A stretch of 64,000 nucleotides of DNA from Psychrobacter sp. LV10R520-6 (GCF_900182925.1 NZ_LT900024.1:2480001-2544000); one strand, 5' to 3'; counted from the stretch's first letter, positions 49,654 through 60,145 are shown. Numbers and translations are program-made. Notes: generated from the letters alone by a model not told the origin.

Positions 49654-50196
49654 TCAATGCACAACTGGCGTTCCTTCAGTACTAAACGCAAAGGCTTTGT
49701 TGCTAAAGTTACCGACCATGACCGCTTCAATGACTGGCGTAACCGTATCATCTATGCCTTCCACTTCAATAATGAAGTTTGCGCCTGAGCCGCCCTTATC
49801 TTCTTCCTTCTCCACAATATAATTTAGGGTACCCATTGCGGGTAGCTCAATAGTATTTTTTAAATATGATTTTACAAAATTGCCAGCAGTATCATAATAG
49901 TCGATTTTATTGATATAGAGTGATTTTTTTAGCGTGGTATTACGTACGCTTAAGGTCGCTGATAATAGGACTTTGCGATTGTCTCTATCAGTATAGATAT
50001 CTGAATAGATCGGTACATAGAAAGTTTGTTTATAGCGAAATTGGCTACGATCAACCACTGATTTCATCTCAAGCTCTTTGATCGGGTCTTGATGCTTCTC
50101 TGAAAACATGGTGTTTGGATCTTGTATCGATTGATCACAGCCTGACAATAGTGCCAAAACTGCTATACATAGGACGGATAGGCGGCGCTTATTCAT
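49654..50196 (-). CDS. DUF3124 lipoprotein
   Basis: A 180-residue lipoprotein: the signal MNKRRLSVLCIAVLALLSGC ends in the lipobox LLSGC. The mature domain contains YVPIYSDIYTDRDNRKVLLS, ATLSVRNTTLKKSLYI and NFIIEVEG, typical of DUF3124. The start at 50196 has AAGGGG 6 nt upstream. It is directly downstream of ktrA by 66 bp, so it probably belongs to the potassium uptake operon, but a role in potassium transport is not shown. Confidence 0.82.
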   Translation of the reverse strand: MNKRRLSVLCIAVLALLSGCDQSIQDPNTMFSEKHQDPIKELEMKSVVDRSQFRYKQTFYVPIYSDIYTDRDNRKVLLSATLSVRNTTLKKSLYINKIDYYDTAGNFVKSYLKNTIELPAMGTLNYIVEKEEDKGGSGANFIIEVEGIDDTVTPVIEAVMVGNFSNKAFAFSTEGTPVVH

Positions 50197-50262
50197 AATA
50201 TTCCCCTTCATCATTTCATGTATATACTATTTCAAATAGCGGTCAGTTAATTTTTCAACCCG

Positions 50263-50964
50263 CTAATGTACTTTAACCCCAACACTACGTAAGAACTGAT
50301 TGATATGTTTGTTAGCGCCATAGACTACCAGCACATCTTTATCTTGTAGCACTTGTTCAAGGGAGGCTAAGCCTTGAATGTTGGGCTTACTTTGAGCGCG
50401 TCCAAAGCTGTCTTCATAATGCTCATAACGCATAGTGCTCAGTAGTTTGATACTAAATTTTTCTTCCAGCTGTAAGGCAGCCACTGTTTTGCCAATCAAA
50501 GCGTCTGGAATACTAATCTCAACAATACTAAAGCTATCAGTCAAGGAAAAGGAGTCGACGAAATAACGTAGCGATAGCCGTTTTGCCCAGCGCTTTGCCG
50601 ATTCTTTTTCGGGATGAAAAATGTCATCGACCCCAATCGCTTGTAGCACTTTTTCGTGCAGCGGGTTGATACTGCGGCTGATTAAACGCTTTGCTTTTAA
50701 GGTCTTAAATAATGCCGTCGCCATGACATTAGCGCCTTGGTCTTCACCAATTGCCACCACCACAATATCCGTATCGATAATCGGTAGCCCATTGACCGTA
50801 TACTCATCGGTTGCATCCATACAAATAGTGTGCGAGATAACTTCTTTATAAGTTTCAACTTTTCGCATACTACTGTCAATAGCAATCACTTCATGGCCTT
50901 GGCTGGTGAGCGCTATCCCTAGTGATGAGCCAAAACTTCCTAAACCTGCAATGATGTATTTCAT
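50263..50964 (-). CDS. ktrA: Potassium uptake regulatory subunit KtrA/TrkA
   Basis: A 233-residue RCK protein. The nucleotide-binding start YIIAGLGSFGSSLGIAL is the GxGxxG Rossmann site, with the acidic IAIDSSMRKVE after beta-2. A C-terminal TrkA-C domain (about 135-215) contains SFSIVEISIPDALIGKTVAAL. One RCK unit identifies KtrA rather than the two-unit TrkA of enterobacteria. It gates the KtrB-like transporter whose gene ends 39 bp before it. Confidence 0.9.
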   Translation of the reverse strand: MKYIIAGLGSFGSSLGIALTSQGHEVIAIDSSMRKVETYKEVISHTICMDATDEYTVNGLPIIDTDIVVVAIGEDQGANVMATALFKTLKAKRLISRSINPLHEKVLQAIGVDDIFHPEKESAKRWAKRLSLRYFVDSFSLTDSFSIVEISIPDALIGKTVAALQLEEKFSIKLLSTMRYEHYEDSFGRAQSKPNIQGLASLEQVLQDKDVLVVYGANKHINQFLRSVGVKVH

Positions 50965-51003
50965 AACCTTCCTTCGACAATCGAATAATAAATTCAGCAG
51001 GCT

Positions 51004-52764
51004 TTAGTTAATAGTAATCTCTTCAGTCGGATAACGATAGTTACGTTGACGCATATTTTTGAGTAACGCAATAAAGAGGGTCAACATACCTACCCGCCCA
51101 ACGAACATAATGACTGAGACCACAAGCTTGCTAAAATCTGACAGCTCAGTCGTTAGATTCAAGCTTAATCCCACTGTGCTATAGGCAGAAAAACACTCAA
51201 AAACCACTTTAATCAAATCAAGCTCAGGTTGATCGTAGCTAATTAGTGTCACCCCCAATCCAATGACCAATAACGATAACCACATGATCGAAAATGCTCG
51301 GCGAATGGAAATGTCCGCAATTTCACGTTTGAATACTTCAACCTTAGTCTGGCCTCGTGCGAGGCTTAAAGTATTTAATACCGCAATGGCAAAAGTGCTG
51401 GTCTTGATACCGCCACCCGTTGAATTAGGAGACGCACCAATCCACATCAAAAATATCGTCAGCATAATAGTCGGAAATGCCAGCGCATCCATATCAACAA
51501 TATTAAACCCTGCAGTTCGAGGGGTAGCTGCCGTGAATAATCCCGCTATTAATTTGCCATACCAGCTACTATGCTCAGCAAGGATACCGTGGTATTCAAA
51601 CATCATAACCCCAATTAGCCCGATTAATAATAAAGCGCCAGAGGTAATTAGAGTGATACGACTGTTAATATTGAGCAGCCACGGCTGATAGGTATAGCGC
51701 GGATCATTATGGTAAAGCACCCTTTGGGTACGGTGACGCAAATAGCGCAGCAGATTGACCACAATCACAAAGCCCATGCCGCCAAATAAGAAGGTGGCAC
51801 CAATAATCAGTTGTAATGGATAATTAAAACGTAGCGCCTCATCGTATAAACCGACACTAAAGGTAGAAAACCCCGCATTACAAAATGCAGATACGGCATG
51901 AAAGGCCGAAAAGAATAGCCGCTCAGAGAGATTCATCCCCGGTAAATCATAAATGCTGATATAAATCAAAATAGCAGCTAGCGCCTCGACACCAAAAGTC
52001 ACGTATAAGATAGATTTAAGGGTAGTAACCATATCGCCCATACGCGGCGAGTAAGTCATCTCACTGATACTCAATTGGGTTTCATAGCTGACGCCGCCTT
52101 TAAAGAAGTAGCTAAAATAAGTCACAAAGGTCAGGATACCTAAGCCACCAATTTGGATAAGACCTATAATAATCATTTGCCCAAAGGTGGTAAAACGGGT
52201 CGCAGTATCCACCACAATAAGTCCAGTCACACAAACAGCACTGGTAGCAGTAAATAGCGCATCAATAAAAGAGATGGGCTGAGTGGTCGCATTGGGCATC
52301 ATCAATAGCAACGCCCCAACCAACACCACTGATAAGAAACTCAAGATAAAAAACTGTGCTGGATTTAAAAAGGCGTGGTTAAGGCTGAAATTATTATCAG
52401 ATATTTCACGAATAAAGGTGACAAATACGGCAACCTTAATCGCAATAAAACCATCTACCGGCATCGATAGCCCTGATTGCCATAAGGCCGTGAAATGGAC
52501 CACCAGCAGCATGACAATCGCCATACCAGTCAGCAAATCAAAAATTGCTACCTTATTCACGACCAGTGGTAATTTTCGACGAATATAACGCCCTACCGTG
52601 GCAACAAACCCCAATAAAATGATCGCCAAATAGAAAATATGAAAAAGGTGCTTTAGCCACGTTGATAGTGTAAAACCACTATCGACTAAAGCGACTCCCA
52701 CCCCAATAATGCTGACGACAATAGTAAATTTATTCAACAACCGATACGGTAGAGCTGGGTGCAT
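51004..52764 (-). CDS. ktrB: Potassium transporter KtrB/TrkH with long N-terminus
   Basis: A 586-residue SKT-family ion channel. The four pore loops carry the conserved Gly: TSAVCVTGL, SAFCNAGFS, ATPRTAGFN and SAYSTVGLS. About 140 residues with four extra predicted helices precede the usual start of the core (QFFILSFLSVVLVG), so the protein is about 100-140 residues longer than KtrB or TrkH. It imports K+ with the KtrA ring. It is the first gene of the minus-strand ktrB-ktrA-DUF3124 series. Confidence 0.88.
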   Translation of the reverse strand: MHPALPYRLLNKFTIVVSIIGVGVALVDSGFTLSTWLKHLFHIFYLAIILLGFVATVGRYIRRKLPLVVNKVAIFDLLTGMAIVMLLVVHFTALWQSGLSMPVDGFIAIKVAVFVTFIREISDNNFSLNHAFLNPAQFFILSFLSVVLVGALLLMMPNATTQPISFIDALFTATSAVCVTGLIVVDTATRFTTFGQMIIIGLIQIGGLGILTFVTYFSYFFKGGVSYETQLSISEMTYSPRMGDMVTTLKSILYVTFGVEALAAILIYISIYDLPGMNLSERLFFSAFHAVSAFCNAGFSTFSVGLYDEALRFNYPLQLIIGATFLFGGMGFVIVVNLLRYLRHRTQRVLYHNDPRYTYQPWLLNINSRITLITSGALLLIGLIGVMMFEYHGILAEHSSWYGKLIAGLFTAATPRTAGFNIVDMDALAFPTIMLTIFLMWIGASPNSTGGGIKTSTFAIAVLNTLSLARGQTKVEVFKREIADISIRRAFSIMWLSLLVIGLGVTLISYDQPELDLIKVVFECFSAYSTVGLSLNLTTELSDFSKLVVSVIMFVGRVGMLTLFIALLKNMRQRNYRYPTEEITIN

Positions 52765-52977
52765 AGCCTGAATCCATTAAAGGGATAATTAATTCCAACC
52801 ATATTTTTGCGATAGTATGAGTTTTCGAATAGAACGATTAGAGTCGTTCTGCCTACGTCAATTACACTGCCACTTATACTCCTTTTTTTAACCATCTACT
52901 AAGACTGATTTTAGAGAATCGTAACCAATTATGAGGCGATTCATGACGAGATTTTGCGAGCGAATGTGAGTGTTATT

Positions 52978-52996
52978 TTTGAGCTATATGCTCAAA
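52978..52996. promoter_or_regulatory. Palindrome between ktrB and cls, possible operator
   Basis: TTTGAGC-TATAT-GCTCAAA is a perfect 7-5-7 inverted repeat in the 368-bp gap between the divergent ktrB and cls genes. Its size and location suit a repressor or activator site. I see no other gene in the gap. Confidence 0.4.
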
Positions 52997-53132
52997 TGAA
53001 GCGTACCGCGACGGCTCAAGCACACAATATGGCAGAGTACGTTATAATCAATAAGTAAGTCTAGTAATGACCTCATATAATCTTACCGTCGTAAGTGACT
53101 TTGTATAAAAACAATAACAATAGGCTGCCCTT

Positions 53133-54572
53133 ATGGCGATGAATATCCTGCTAACCATTCATTTTATATTCCTGCTACTCATCTCTTTACGAGTGTTAGC
53201 GCGCCACGATTTGACCTCATCGGCACGGCTAGCATGGCTGGTGGTGCTATTTGTGCTGCCTTATATGGGCGTGCTGGTCTATTGGATGTTCGGTGAGATA
53301 CATTTGGGCCGTCATTTTGCACGTAAGCATCACGAGATTATTAATAAATTGCATACGCACAATCCTGAAGTGCTCGGCAGTGACGCGGCGTTGACGGATA
53401 ATATTCAACCAGAATACCAAGCGGCTTTTGCCTATTCGGCTGCGGTTACTGGCTTTCAGACCACAGTAGGCAATCAAGCTGAGCTGATGGCGGATGCTGC
53501 TGAAACTCAGGCGCGGATGATTGCAGATTTTGATGCGGCGACCGACCATATTCATGTGCTGTATTATATTTGGCTGATCGATGGAATGGGTATTGATACC
53601 GCGCAGGCGCTAATACGTGCCGCCAAACGTGGTGTCATTTGCCGAGCGATGGTTGATGGTATGGGCTCGCGTAAAATGGTGGGTTCTAAAATATGGCAGG
53701 AGATGAAAGATGCTGGTGTGCAAGTCAGTGTGACATTGCCGATTCGCAACCTTATAAAGGTGTTATTGTTTAGTCGTATTGATCTGCGCAATCACCGCAA
53801 AATTACGGTTATCGATGGTAAGATTGGCTATTGCGGCAGTCGCAATTGCGCCGATCCTGAGTTTCGCGTCAAGCCGAAGTACGCGCCGTGGGTAGATATT
53901 ATGCTGCGAGTTGAAGGACCAGTAGTCGCACAAAACCAAATGCTATTTGCTAGCGACTGGCTGACTGAGAACCCTGACACGCCTAAAGAAAGCTTTTATT
54001 ACGATACCGAAGAAAAGCCTGATGGCTTTGCTGCGCAAGTATTTTCTGACGGCCCAACCCAACGCAGCGGTGCAACCCCGCAGTTCTTAAGCACGCTTAT
54101 CAGTCAGGCTCAGCATACTCTAATTATCTCAACTCCGTATTTTGTCCCTGACTATACTTTGGTAAATACATTATGTGCGACTGCTTATCGCGGCGTTAAG
54201 GTCACGATGATTTTCCCTAAAAATAACGACTCTTTGATAGTGGCGGCCACCAGTCACAGTTATTATTGGCAACTGCTTGAATCTGGAGTCAAAATTTATG
54301 AGTATAAGCCAGGCTTGCTACATGCTAAGACTTTGACCATTGATGGTGAAATCAGTTTAATCGGCTCGACCAACTTAGACTTGCGTAGCTTTGATTTGAA
54401 CTATGAAAATAATGTAGTGATGAGCGATAAAGCCTTAACCGCTGATATTATTGAGCGGCAATATCAATATATCGCAGACTCCGATGAAGTGCAGCGTGAG
54501 CAGGTCGAAAACTGGTCGCTACCCTATAAAATCTGGAACAATATCATCGCCACTATGGGGCCCGTCCTATAG
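53133..54572 (+). CDS. cls: Cardiolipin synthase
   Basis: A 479-residue PLD-superfamily enzyme. Two N-terminal membrane helices (about 1-22 and 33-53) are followed by two HKD motifs: HRKITVIDGKIGYCGSRN near residue 219 and HAKTLTIDGEISLIGSTN near 395. It condenses two phosphatidylglycerols to cardiolipin at the inner membrane. The first helix and the SSARLAWLVVLFVLPYMGV stretch are typical of ClsA. It converges with rlmA across only a few bases. Confidence 0.93.
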   Translation: MAMNILLTIHFIFLLLISLRVLARHDLTSSARLAWLVVLFVLPYMGVLVYWMFGEIHLGRHFARKHHEIINKLHTHNPEVLGSDAALTDNIQPEYQAAFAYSAAVTGFQTTVGNQAELMADAAETQARMIADFDAATDHIHVLYYIWLIDGMGIDTAQALIRAAKRGVICRAMVDGMGSRKMVGSKIWQEMKDAGVQVSVTLPIRNLIKVLLFSRIDLRNHRKITVIDGKIGYCGSRNCADPEFRVKPKYAPWVDIMLRVEGPVVAQNQMLFASDWLTENPDTPKESFYYDTEEKPDGFAAQVFSDGPTQRSGATPQFLSTLISQAQHTLIISTPYFVPDYTLVNTLCATAYRGVKVTMIFPKNNDSLIVAATSHSYYWQLLESGVKIYEYKPGLLHAKTLTIDGEISLIGSTNLDLRSFDLNYENNVVMSDKALTADIIERQYQYIADSDEVQREQVENWSLPYKIWNNIIATMGPVL

Positions 54573-54585
54573 TCAGAACCATACG

Positions 54586-55572
54586 CTATTTATCAGCCGT
54601 TTTTTGCAAAACATAAACTACGAATTTTGCCTCAGTCACAAACGGCTCAGTCTCAGCACTTGCTAGCAGTGCTTGCCGACTCTCAGCACGAGCGCGATAA
54701 GCATAAGGCGTCATAGTTAATAAATCAGCTAACGCCTCGGCTGACAAGCTCAACTGGGAGCTAATATGATACGTGTCTATTAGCGTAAAATACGGCGCTA
54801 AAGTAGGTAAAAATTTCTCAGAATCATGCTCACGCACGCTATCAAATAACGCCTCGCGTACAGTTGTTAAATGTCCCATGTCCGGCTTAGCAATGACTAA
54901 ATAGCCACCCTCTTGTAAGACATTAGCAAATGCTTCCGGCAAAATTGGACTAAAAATACTGCTGATACCGATCATGCTATGCGCGCGTAGTGGTAAATGC
55001 GCTGCACTGGTCACCAGCGGGTAAATGGCAGCCGTCTTAATTGAGTCTTTTACTTCCTCAACGTCTTGCTGATACCACAAACGATTTACAGCCTTGCTAG
55101 CTTTAGCCAGCTCAATCAGCGCCGGCTTACTAATATCAGCAGCTATTAATTCATCAATGCCCACGCTTACTTCTGTGCCAATTTGCGCCATTGCTTGGGT
55201 GTAATACCCTTCTCCGCAACCAATATCTAGCCAGCGTATTTCGGGCCTATCGTTTTTATCATGTTCATCATCATTAGTTGCTGTTTTATCTTGCGCCAAT
55301 AATTGCTCCATTTGCTGACAAATAAGCGTTTGCAACGGTTGATAATATCCCCCCGCCAAAAACCGTTGCCGCGCTGCGATAGAGTCCTGACTGTCGCCGG
55401 GGTTTTTAGATTTCTTTTGTTGTACGGGCAATAGATTGACATAGCCTTGCCGCGCCACATCAAACGGATGGCAGGTTTGCTTAGGGTGCAAGCTACCATC
55501 ACAGTGCCAAGTATCCGCTGCTGGCTGTAGTGGCGACTGACAAATAGGACAAATAAATAAGGACACAAGCAT
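54586..55572 (-). CDS. rlmA: 23S rRNA (guanine-N1)-methyltransferase RlmA
   Basis: About 328 residues. The N-terminal zinc knuckle (CPICQSPL, then C and H further on) is followed by FDVARQGYVNLLPVQQKKS and GDSQDSIAARQRFLAGGYYQPL, the RlmA hallmark. The SAM site is WLDIGCGEGYYTQAM. It methylates a guanine in helix 35 of 23S rRNA (G745 in E. coli). The ATG at 55572 is chosen; a TTG at 55608 would add 12 residues without family support. An insertion of about 15 acidic residues (TNDDEHDKNDRPE) precedes the SAM motif. Confidence 0.9.
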   Translation of the reverse strand: MLVSLFICPICQSPLQPAADTWHCDGSLHPKQTCHPFDVARQGYVNLLPVQQKKSKNPGDSQDSIAARQRFLAGGYYQPLQTLICQQMEQLLAQDKTATNDDEHDKNDRPEIRWLDIGCGEGYYTQAMAQIGTEVSVGIDELIAADISKPALIELAKASKAVNRLWYQQDVEEVKDSIKTAAIYPLVTSAAHLPLRAHSMIGISSIFSPILPEAFANVLQEGGYLVIAKPDMGHLTTVREALFDSVREHDSEKFLPTLAPYFTLIDTYHISSQLSLSAEALADLLTMTPYAYRARAESRQALLASAETEPFVTEAKFVVYVLQKTADK

Positions 55573-55653
55573 CTCAAAGTCATACAAATATGGATAACAT
55601 TTTAGCAAAATTTGCGTTCAGCAAGTGACAAAAGAAACGCTAAAAAGAGCGAC

Positions 55654-55691
55654 AAAAAAGCCACCTCAGTACTGACCGAGATGGCTTTTTT
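55654..55691. terminator. Terminator after mraY
   Basis: AAAAAAGCCA and TGGCTTTTTT frame an inner CTC/GAG pair, so the stem is about 13 bp with an internal mismatch, with T-runs on both strands. It lies 46 bp after mraY and before rlmA, so it ends the dcw half-cluster transcript. Confidence 0.8.
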
Positions 55692-55736
55692 AATAATAAA
55701 TATTTTAATAACAAATATAATGAACGGAGTTTGGTC

Positions 55737-56855
55737 TTAACGCAGTTTTAGCGTCATCAGCCCCAGTATCACCAGTATGATGGCAATAATCCAAAATCTC
55801 ACGACCACTTGGGTTTCTTTCCAACCAATCTCTTCAAAATGATGATGTAGCGGTGCCATACGAAAGACGCGTTTTTTACGTAGCTTATACGAGCCTACTT
55901 GTAGCATGACCGATACCGCTTCAGCGACAAACAGCCCACCCATAATGGCAAAAGCAATCTCTTGGCGGGTCATTACCGCAATAGTACCGAGCATCGCGCC
56001 TAGTGCCAATGCCCCGACATCGCCCATAAATACTTGGGCGGGATGAGCATTAAACCATAAGAACCCGAGACCGGCGCCAACCATAGCGCCGCAAACAATA
56101 ATCACCTCAGAATTATAAGCAATATAAGGCACATGCAAATATTCAGCAAATCTTACGTCACCCGACACATAAGCCATTGCGCCCAAACCTGCCGCTACCA
56201 AGACCACAGGTAAAATAGCCAAGCCATCTAAACCATCGGTTAAGTTGACCGCATTGGAGGCGCCATTAATCACAAAATAGGTAAAGATAATAAAACCGAT
56301 ACCAAAAGGGACTGCCGAGAATGGAATCATCCAGTCTTTAAAGATGGGCAGTAATAAATCCTGCATCTCGCGGGTAGTATTGATATCAGGCTGTAGGGTG
56401 GCGATATAATATAAAGATATCCCTACGAATAATGCACCCATTGATAGCCAAAAGTACTTTTTTCGGGCGATTAATCCTTTAGGATCTTTGTATTTAATCT
56501 TTAGCCAATCATCTGCCCAACCTACTGCACCAAAGATAATCATCACAATGAGCAGAATCCAAACGTAGGGATTACCAAGCCGTGCCCACAGTAAGGTCGA
56601 TACCCCGATAGCGCTTAGAATTAACACCCCGCCCATAGTAGGCGTGCCCGTTTTGACAAGATGCGATTGTGGGCCATCACTGCGAATAGCCTGTCCGTAT
56701 CTAAGCGCGCGCAAATGTCGAATGACCCGCCCGCCTAAAAACATACTAAAAACAAGCGCAGTAATGACCGCCAGTAACGCCCGTAACGTCAACGAAGAAA
56801 CCGCAGAAAACGGCGTATAGTACTGACCCAACCATTCAAACAACCAAACTAACAC
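55737..56855 (-). CDS. mraY: Phospho-MurNAc-pentapeptide transferase
   Basis: A 372-residue ten-helix membrane enzyme that makes lipid I from UDP-MurNAc-pentapeptide and undecaprenyl phosphate. The sequence [20 protein letters not shown] carries the DDxxK aspartates, [11 protein letters not shown] the third catalytic Asp, and [14 protein letters not shown] the HHH motif. The start is a GTG at 56855 with AGGAG 6 nt upstream. It begins 4 bp after the murF stop. Confidence 0.95.
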   Translation of the reverse strand: MLVWLFEWLGQYYTPFSAVSSLTLRALLAVITALVFSMFLGGRVIRHLRALRYGQAIRSDGPQSHLVKTGTPTMGGVLILSAIGVSTLLWARLGNPYVWILLIVMIIFGAVGWADDWLKIKYKDPKGLIARKKYFWLSMGALFVGISLYYIATLQPDINTTREMQDLLLPIFKDWMIPFSAVPFGIGFIIFTYFVINGASNAVNLTDGLDGLAILPVVLVAAGLGAMAYVSGDVRFAEYLHVPYIAYNSEVIIVCGAMVGAGLGFLWFNAHPAQVFMGDVGALALGAMLGTIAVMTRQEIAFAIMGGLFVAEAVSVMLQVGSYKLRKKRVFRMAPLHHHFEEIGWKETQVVVRFWIIAIILVILGLMTLKLR

Positions 56856-56858
56856 CGC

Positions 56859-58307
56859 CTACTCCTTTACTAACGCATCAATAAGTGTTTCCATTTCCAT
56901 GGAACGAGAGCCTTTGAACAACACGGTACAAGGCTGTGCTTGCTGCGCCTGCAAATACGACTGTAAATACTGTAATAAACTGTCTTTATCCTCAAAAGCA
57001 TGGGCCGTGATACCACCAATCTCATTCGCGCCCGCCACACTATAGGTGGCATGCTCGCCAACACAAAGCAGTGCATCAATGCCAGTACCAGCAATAGTGC
57101 GGCCTAAACTTTGGTGTTCGCTCACAGCGGCATCGCCTAACTCCGCAATGTCACCCAATACCATCACTTGAATACCCGTTTGCGCCGCCAATACTTTGGC
57201 TGCTGCCCGTACCGAGTGTGGATTGGCATTATAAGTGTCATCGATAAGACGATGTAACCCCAGCATTTGGCTGTTTAAACGGCCTTTCGCCGGACGCGCA
57301 TTTTCAAGTCCAATGACAATATCTTCAATATTAATATCCAATGCATAAGCACAAGCAGCAGCAGCAAGGGCGTTATTCACATTGTGCTCGCCTGCCAGCG
57401 GTAAATTAATATTATGGACATCGGTGCCAATATGTAGTTTAAACTCACTGCGCTCAGGCTCAACGTCAAGGTGGCTGGCACTCACCTCGGTGTTACCAAA
57501 CCCAATCACGTGCGGCGTGTGGGTTTCAGCAATCCGGCGCAACTGATTGGTAAAATCATCTTTATCAGGAACAATCGCAAATTGGGTATCATTTAAGGTA
57601 TGGTAAATTTCCGCCTTAGTCTGACAAATACCCTCGCGGCTACCAAACTCTCCTAAATGTGCCGTACCGATATTTAGAATACAGGCCACATCAGGGCGGA
57701 CAATCTCAGTGGTATAGGCAATCTCGCCGATATGGTTGGCCCCCAGCTCTAATATGGCATAACGATGATGGTCGGACAGCTCAAGGAGCATCATCGGCAC
57801 GCCTAAATCATTATTTAGGTTGCCCCGAGTGATGAGCGTTGGTGCTAAACGCCCAAAGATACTGCCAAGCATTTCTTTACAAGTGGTCTTACCACTAGAA
57901 CCAGTGATAGCAATAACGGTCAAATCTTTATGCTGCTTACGACGATAAGCGGCCAGTTGTCCTAATGCCAAGCGGGTATCACTAACGACTAATTGCGGGA
58001 TTTGGTTGCCAATAGCCGTCGAAATCGGACGTGATACGATAGCCGCTATTGCGCCTTGGGCAGCAGCGATATTGATATAATCGTGTCCATCGAAGTTATC
58101 TCCACTCAATGCCAAAAAGATATCGCCCGTTTTGACAGTGCGGGTATCGGTAGCGATACGATTGCTAGTAACGCCGTTATCTTTATCTGTCTGTCCTTCG
58201 GGTAGCTGCCAATGTCCATCTAGTGCCGCAGTCGCCGCCAGCAAATTATCAGCTTGCCAGACGTAAAGTCCTTGCGACTGAATGGTGTTATTGTTGTCAG
58301 CTGTCAT
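56859..58307 (-). CDS. murF: UDP-MurNAc-tripeptide D-Ala-D-Ala ligase
   Basis: A 482-residue Mur ligase. The P-loop is ITGSSGKTTCKEML and the domain-2 lysine region is GTAHLGEFGSREGI, with DDTYNANPHSVRAAAKVL in the C-terminal half, all typical of MurF. It adds D-Ala-D-Ala to complete the cell-wall precursor in the cytoplasm. It lies 113 bp after murE and 4 bp before mraY. Confidence 0.94.
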   Translation of the reverse strand: MTADNNNTIQSQGLYVWQADNLLAATAALDGHWQLPEGQTDKDNGVTSNRIATDTRTVKTGDIFLALSGDNFDGHDYINIAAAQGAIAAIVSRPISTAIGNQIPQLVVSDTRLALGQLAAYRRKQHKDLTVIAITGSSGKTTCKEMLGSIFGRLAPTLITRGNLNNDLGVPMMLLELSDHHRYAILELGANHIGEIAYTTEIVRPDVACILNIGTAHLGEFGSREGICQTKAEIYHTLNDTQFAIVPDKDDFTNQLRRIAETHTPHVIGFGNTEVSASHLDVEPERSEFKLHIGTDVHNINLPLAGEHNVNNALAAAACAYALDINIEDIVIGLENARPAKGRLNSQMLGLHRLIDDTYNANPHSVRAAAKVLAAQTGIQVMVLGDIAELGDAAVSEHQSLGRTIAGTGIDALLCVGEHATYSVAGANEIGGITAHAFEDKDSLLQYLQSYLQAQQAQPCTVLFKGSRSMEMETLIDALVKE

Positions 58308-58420
58308 AATAATTACCTTTTATGGTGGCTATTTTATATTTTCTTATTTAACTAAATGCTGACTGTTAAATTGAGCCGCTAGCGATTAGACAAGTAAATT
58401 ATTTATAGGGCTACAGCTCG

Positions 58421-60145
58421 TTATAGAGCCTGCTGCAAGGCTTGTTGTAGCGCCTGTTTCAAGATAACGCTGTCATCAAAGTCATGACGCACGCCATTAA
58501 TTTCTTGGTAGGTTTCGTGCCCCTTGCCAGCGATAACCACAATATCATCAGGATTGGCATGAGCAACCGCATATTCAATCGCCTTTTGGCGAGCCGGCTC
58601 AATATGGGTACGCTGATATTGCTCAGCGCTCATGCCCGCTTGCATGTCTTTTAAAATGATACTCGGATCTTCGGTGCGCGGATTGTCCGCCGTTAATATG
58701 ACTTGATCCGCACCTGATAATCCTGCCTGCGCCATTAATGGCCGCTTTCCTGCATCGCGATCTCCGCCGCAACCAAACACTGCCCATAGCTTGCCGTGAC
58801 AATGCGTTCTAAGACTGTCAAGTACTTGCACCAAAGCATCAGGAGTATGAGCATAATCAACGATAAAACAACCCTCTGTTGACGGTACTCGCTGCATACG
58901 CCCGTTGGCACCTTGTAGCTGCGGCACCACTGCTGCAATGCGCTCAAGACTTATCCCTAACGCCACCGTTGCCGCAATCGCTGCCAATAGATTTGCCACA
59001 TTAAAACGACCAAGTAGCGGGCTGACAATATTAATATCGCTACGCTTCTTATCATCAAGCTCAGTATCAAAGGTACTACGTAGATCAATCTCCACGCCTT
59101 GTAAGCTGGGCTCAATAGTGGACGCTATAAAAGTCGCGTCTGACATCGCATCTAAACTATACGTCCATACGATTAAGCCGCTGGCGTGCGCGGTATCGAG
59201 CATTATTTGCGCATGCTCATCATCACTGTTAATAATAGCGTGAGTCAAAGTTGGAAAGTATTTTTTGTCAAATAGCTTGGCTTTGGCGGCAACATATTCT
59301 GCCATATCGGCATGATAATCCAGGTGATCACGGCTCAGATTGGTATAAACAGCGACGGTGACTGGCATGCCTTGCAAGCGCTGCTGATCCAGTCCGTGCG
59401 AGCTGGCTTCAAGCGCCAGTAAATCTGCGCCTTCTTCACCCATTTGATATAAAAACTGCTGTACCGCTAACGCATCACCAGTAGTATGGCTGGCCTGAAT
59501 CAGCGCACCCAATTTACCATTGCCCGCCGTCCCCATAATCGCGCTGCTCATCCCTACTAATTGCACTAATTGTGCTACCAGTTGGCTGATGGTCGTTTTT
59601 CCGTTAGTGCCCGTAACTGCCACCACTGTTGGTAAAGTAGCCGGCTGCTTATATTGCAAATACGCTTGGATTAAGTCACCTAAAAAGTCCCGGATATTGG
59701 CCACGTATAATACCGGACAAGGCAGAGATGCGAGTTGCTGCTGCGCTGAAGACTGGTTGTTAGTGGCAAGCCGATCATCGTTAATTTGAGTATCGCTAAG
59801 CTGAATGTTAGCATTTGGCGGAACGTTAGCTGGGGTAAGCAGCGCTATAGGATCGATTTCTGACAAGATAAAAGCGGCTTTTTCAGTGGCCTGTAATAAA
59901 TAATCGCGACTTTTTTGACAGTTTGGTGTCTGACTTTTTAACAATATAAATACATCATTAGCAGCGACTTGGCGACTGTCTAAATGAAATTGCTGAAAGG
60001 GGATACTTTCGACCGAATTTGGATTGCCTACTGCCTGTATCATCGCTACCAATGGCTGCTGTAGCCTAGGGTTACTGGCGTTGGCTTCAATAAGCTGCTG
60101 CAAGGTAACAGTAACGCTGCTTGGCGATGAGGCGGGCGTGGTCAT
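58421..60145 (-). CDS. murE: UDP-MurNAc-L-Ala-D-Glu meso-DAP ligase
   Basis: About 574 residues, longer than the usual ~495 because of insertions near residues 95-140 (a Gln/Asn-rich stretch) and around 350. The P-loop is VTGTNGKTTISQLV, the EASSHGLDQQRL and TNLSRDHLDYH blocks follow, and DNPRTEDPSIILKDM is the DNPR motif for meso-diaminopimelate binding. It adds mDAP to the stem peptide. The ATG at 60145 has AGGAC 7 nt upstream; a TTG at 60151 is unlikely. Confidence 0.93.
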   Translation of the reverse strand: MTTPASSPSSVTVTLQQLIEANASNPRLQQPLVAMIQAVGNPNSVESIPFQQFHLDSRQVAANDVFILLKSQTPNCQKSRDYLLQATEKAAFILSEIDPIALLTPANVPPNANIQLSDTQINDDRLATNNQSSAQQQLASLPCPVLYVANIRDFLGDLIQAYLQYKQPATLPTVVAVTGTNGKTTISQLVAQLVQLVGMSSAIMGTAGNGKLGALIQASHTTGDALAVQQFLYQMGEEGADLLALEASSHGLDQQRLQGMPVTVAVYTNLSRDHLDYHADMAEYVAAKAKLFDKKYFPTLTHAIINSDDEHAQIMLDTAHASGLIVWTYSLDAMSDATFIASTIEPSLQGVEIDLRSTFDTELDDKKRSDINIVSPLLGRFNVANLLAAIAATVALGISLERIAAVVPQLQGANGRMQRVPSTEGCFIVDYAHTPDALVQVLDSLRTHCHGKLWAVFGCGGDRDAGKRPLMAQAGLSGADQVILTADNPRTEDPSIILKDMQAGMSAEQYQRTHIEPARQKAIEYAVAHANPDDIVVIAGKGHETYQEINGVRHDFDDSVILKQALQQALQQAL

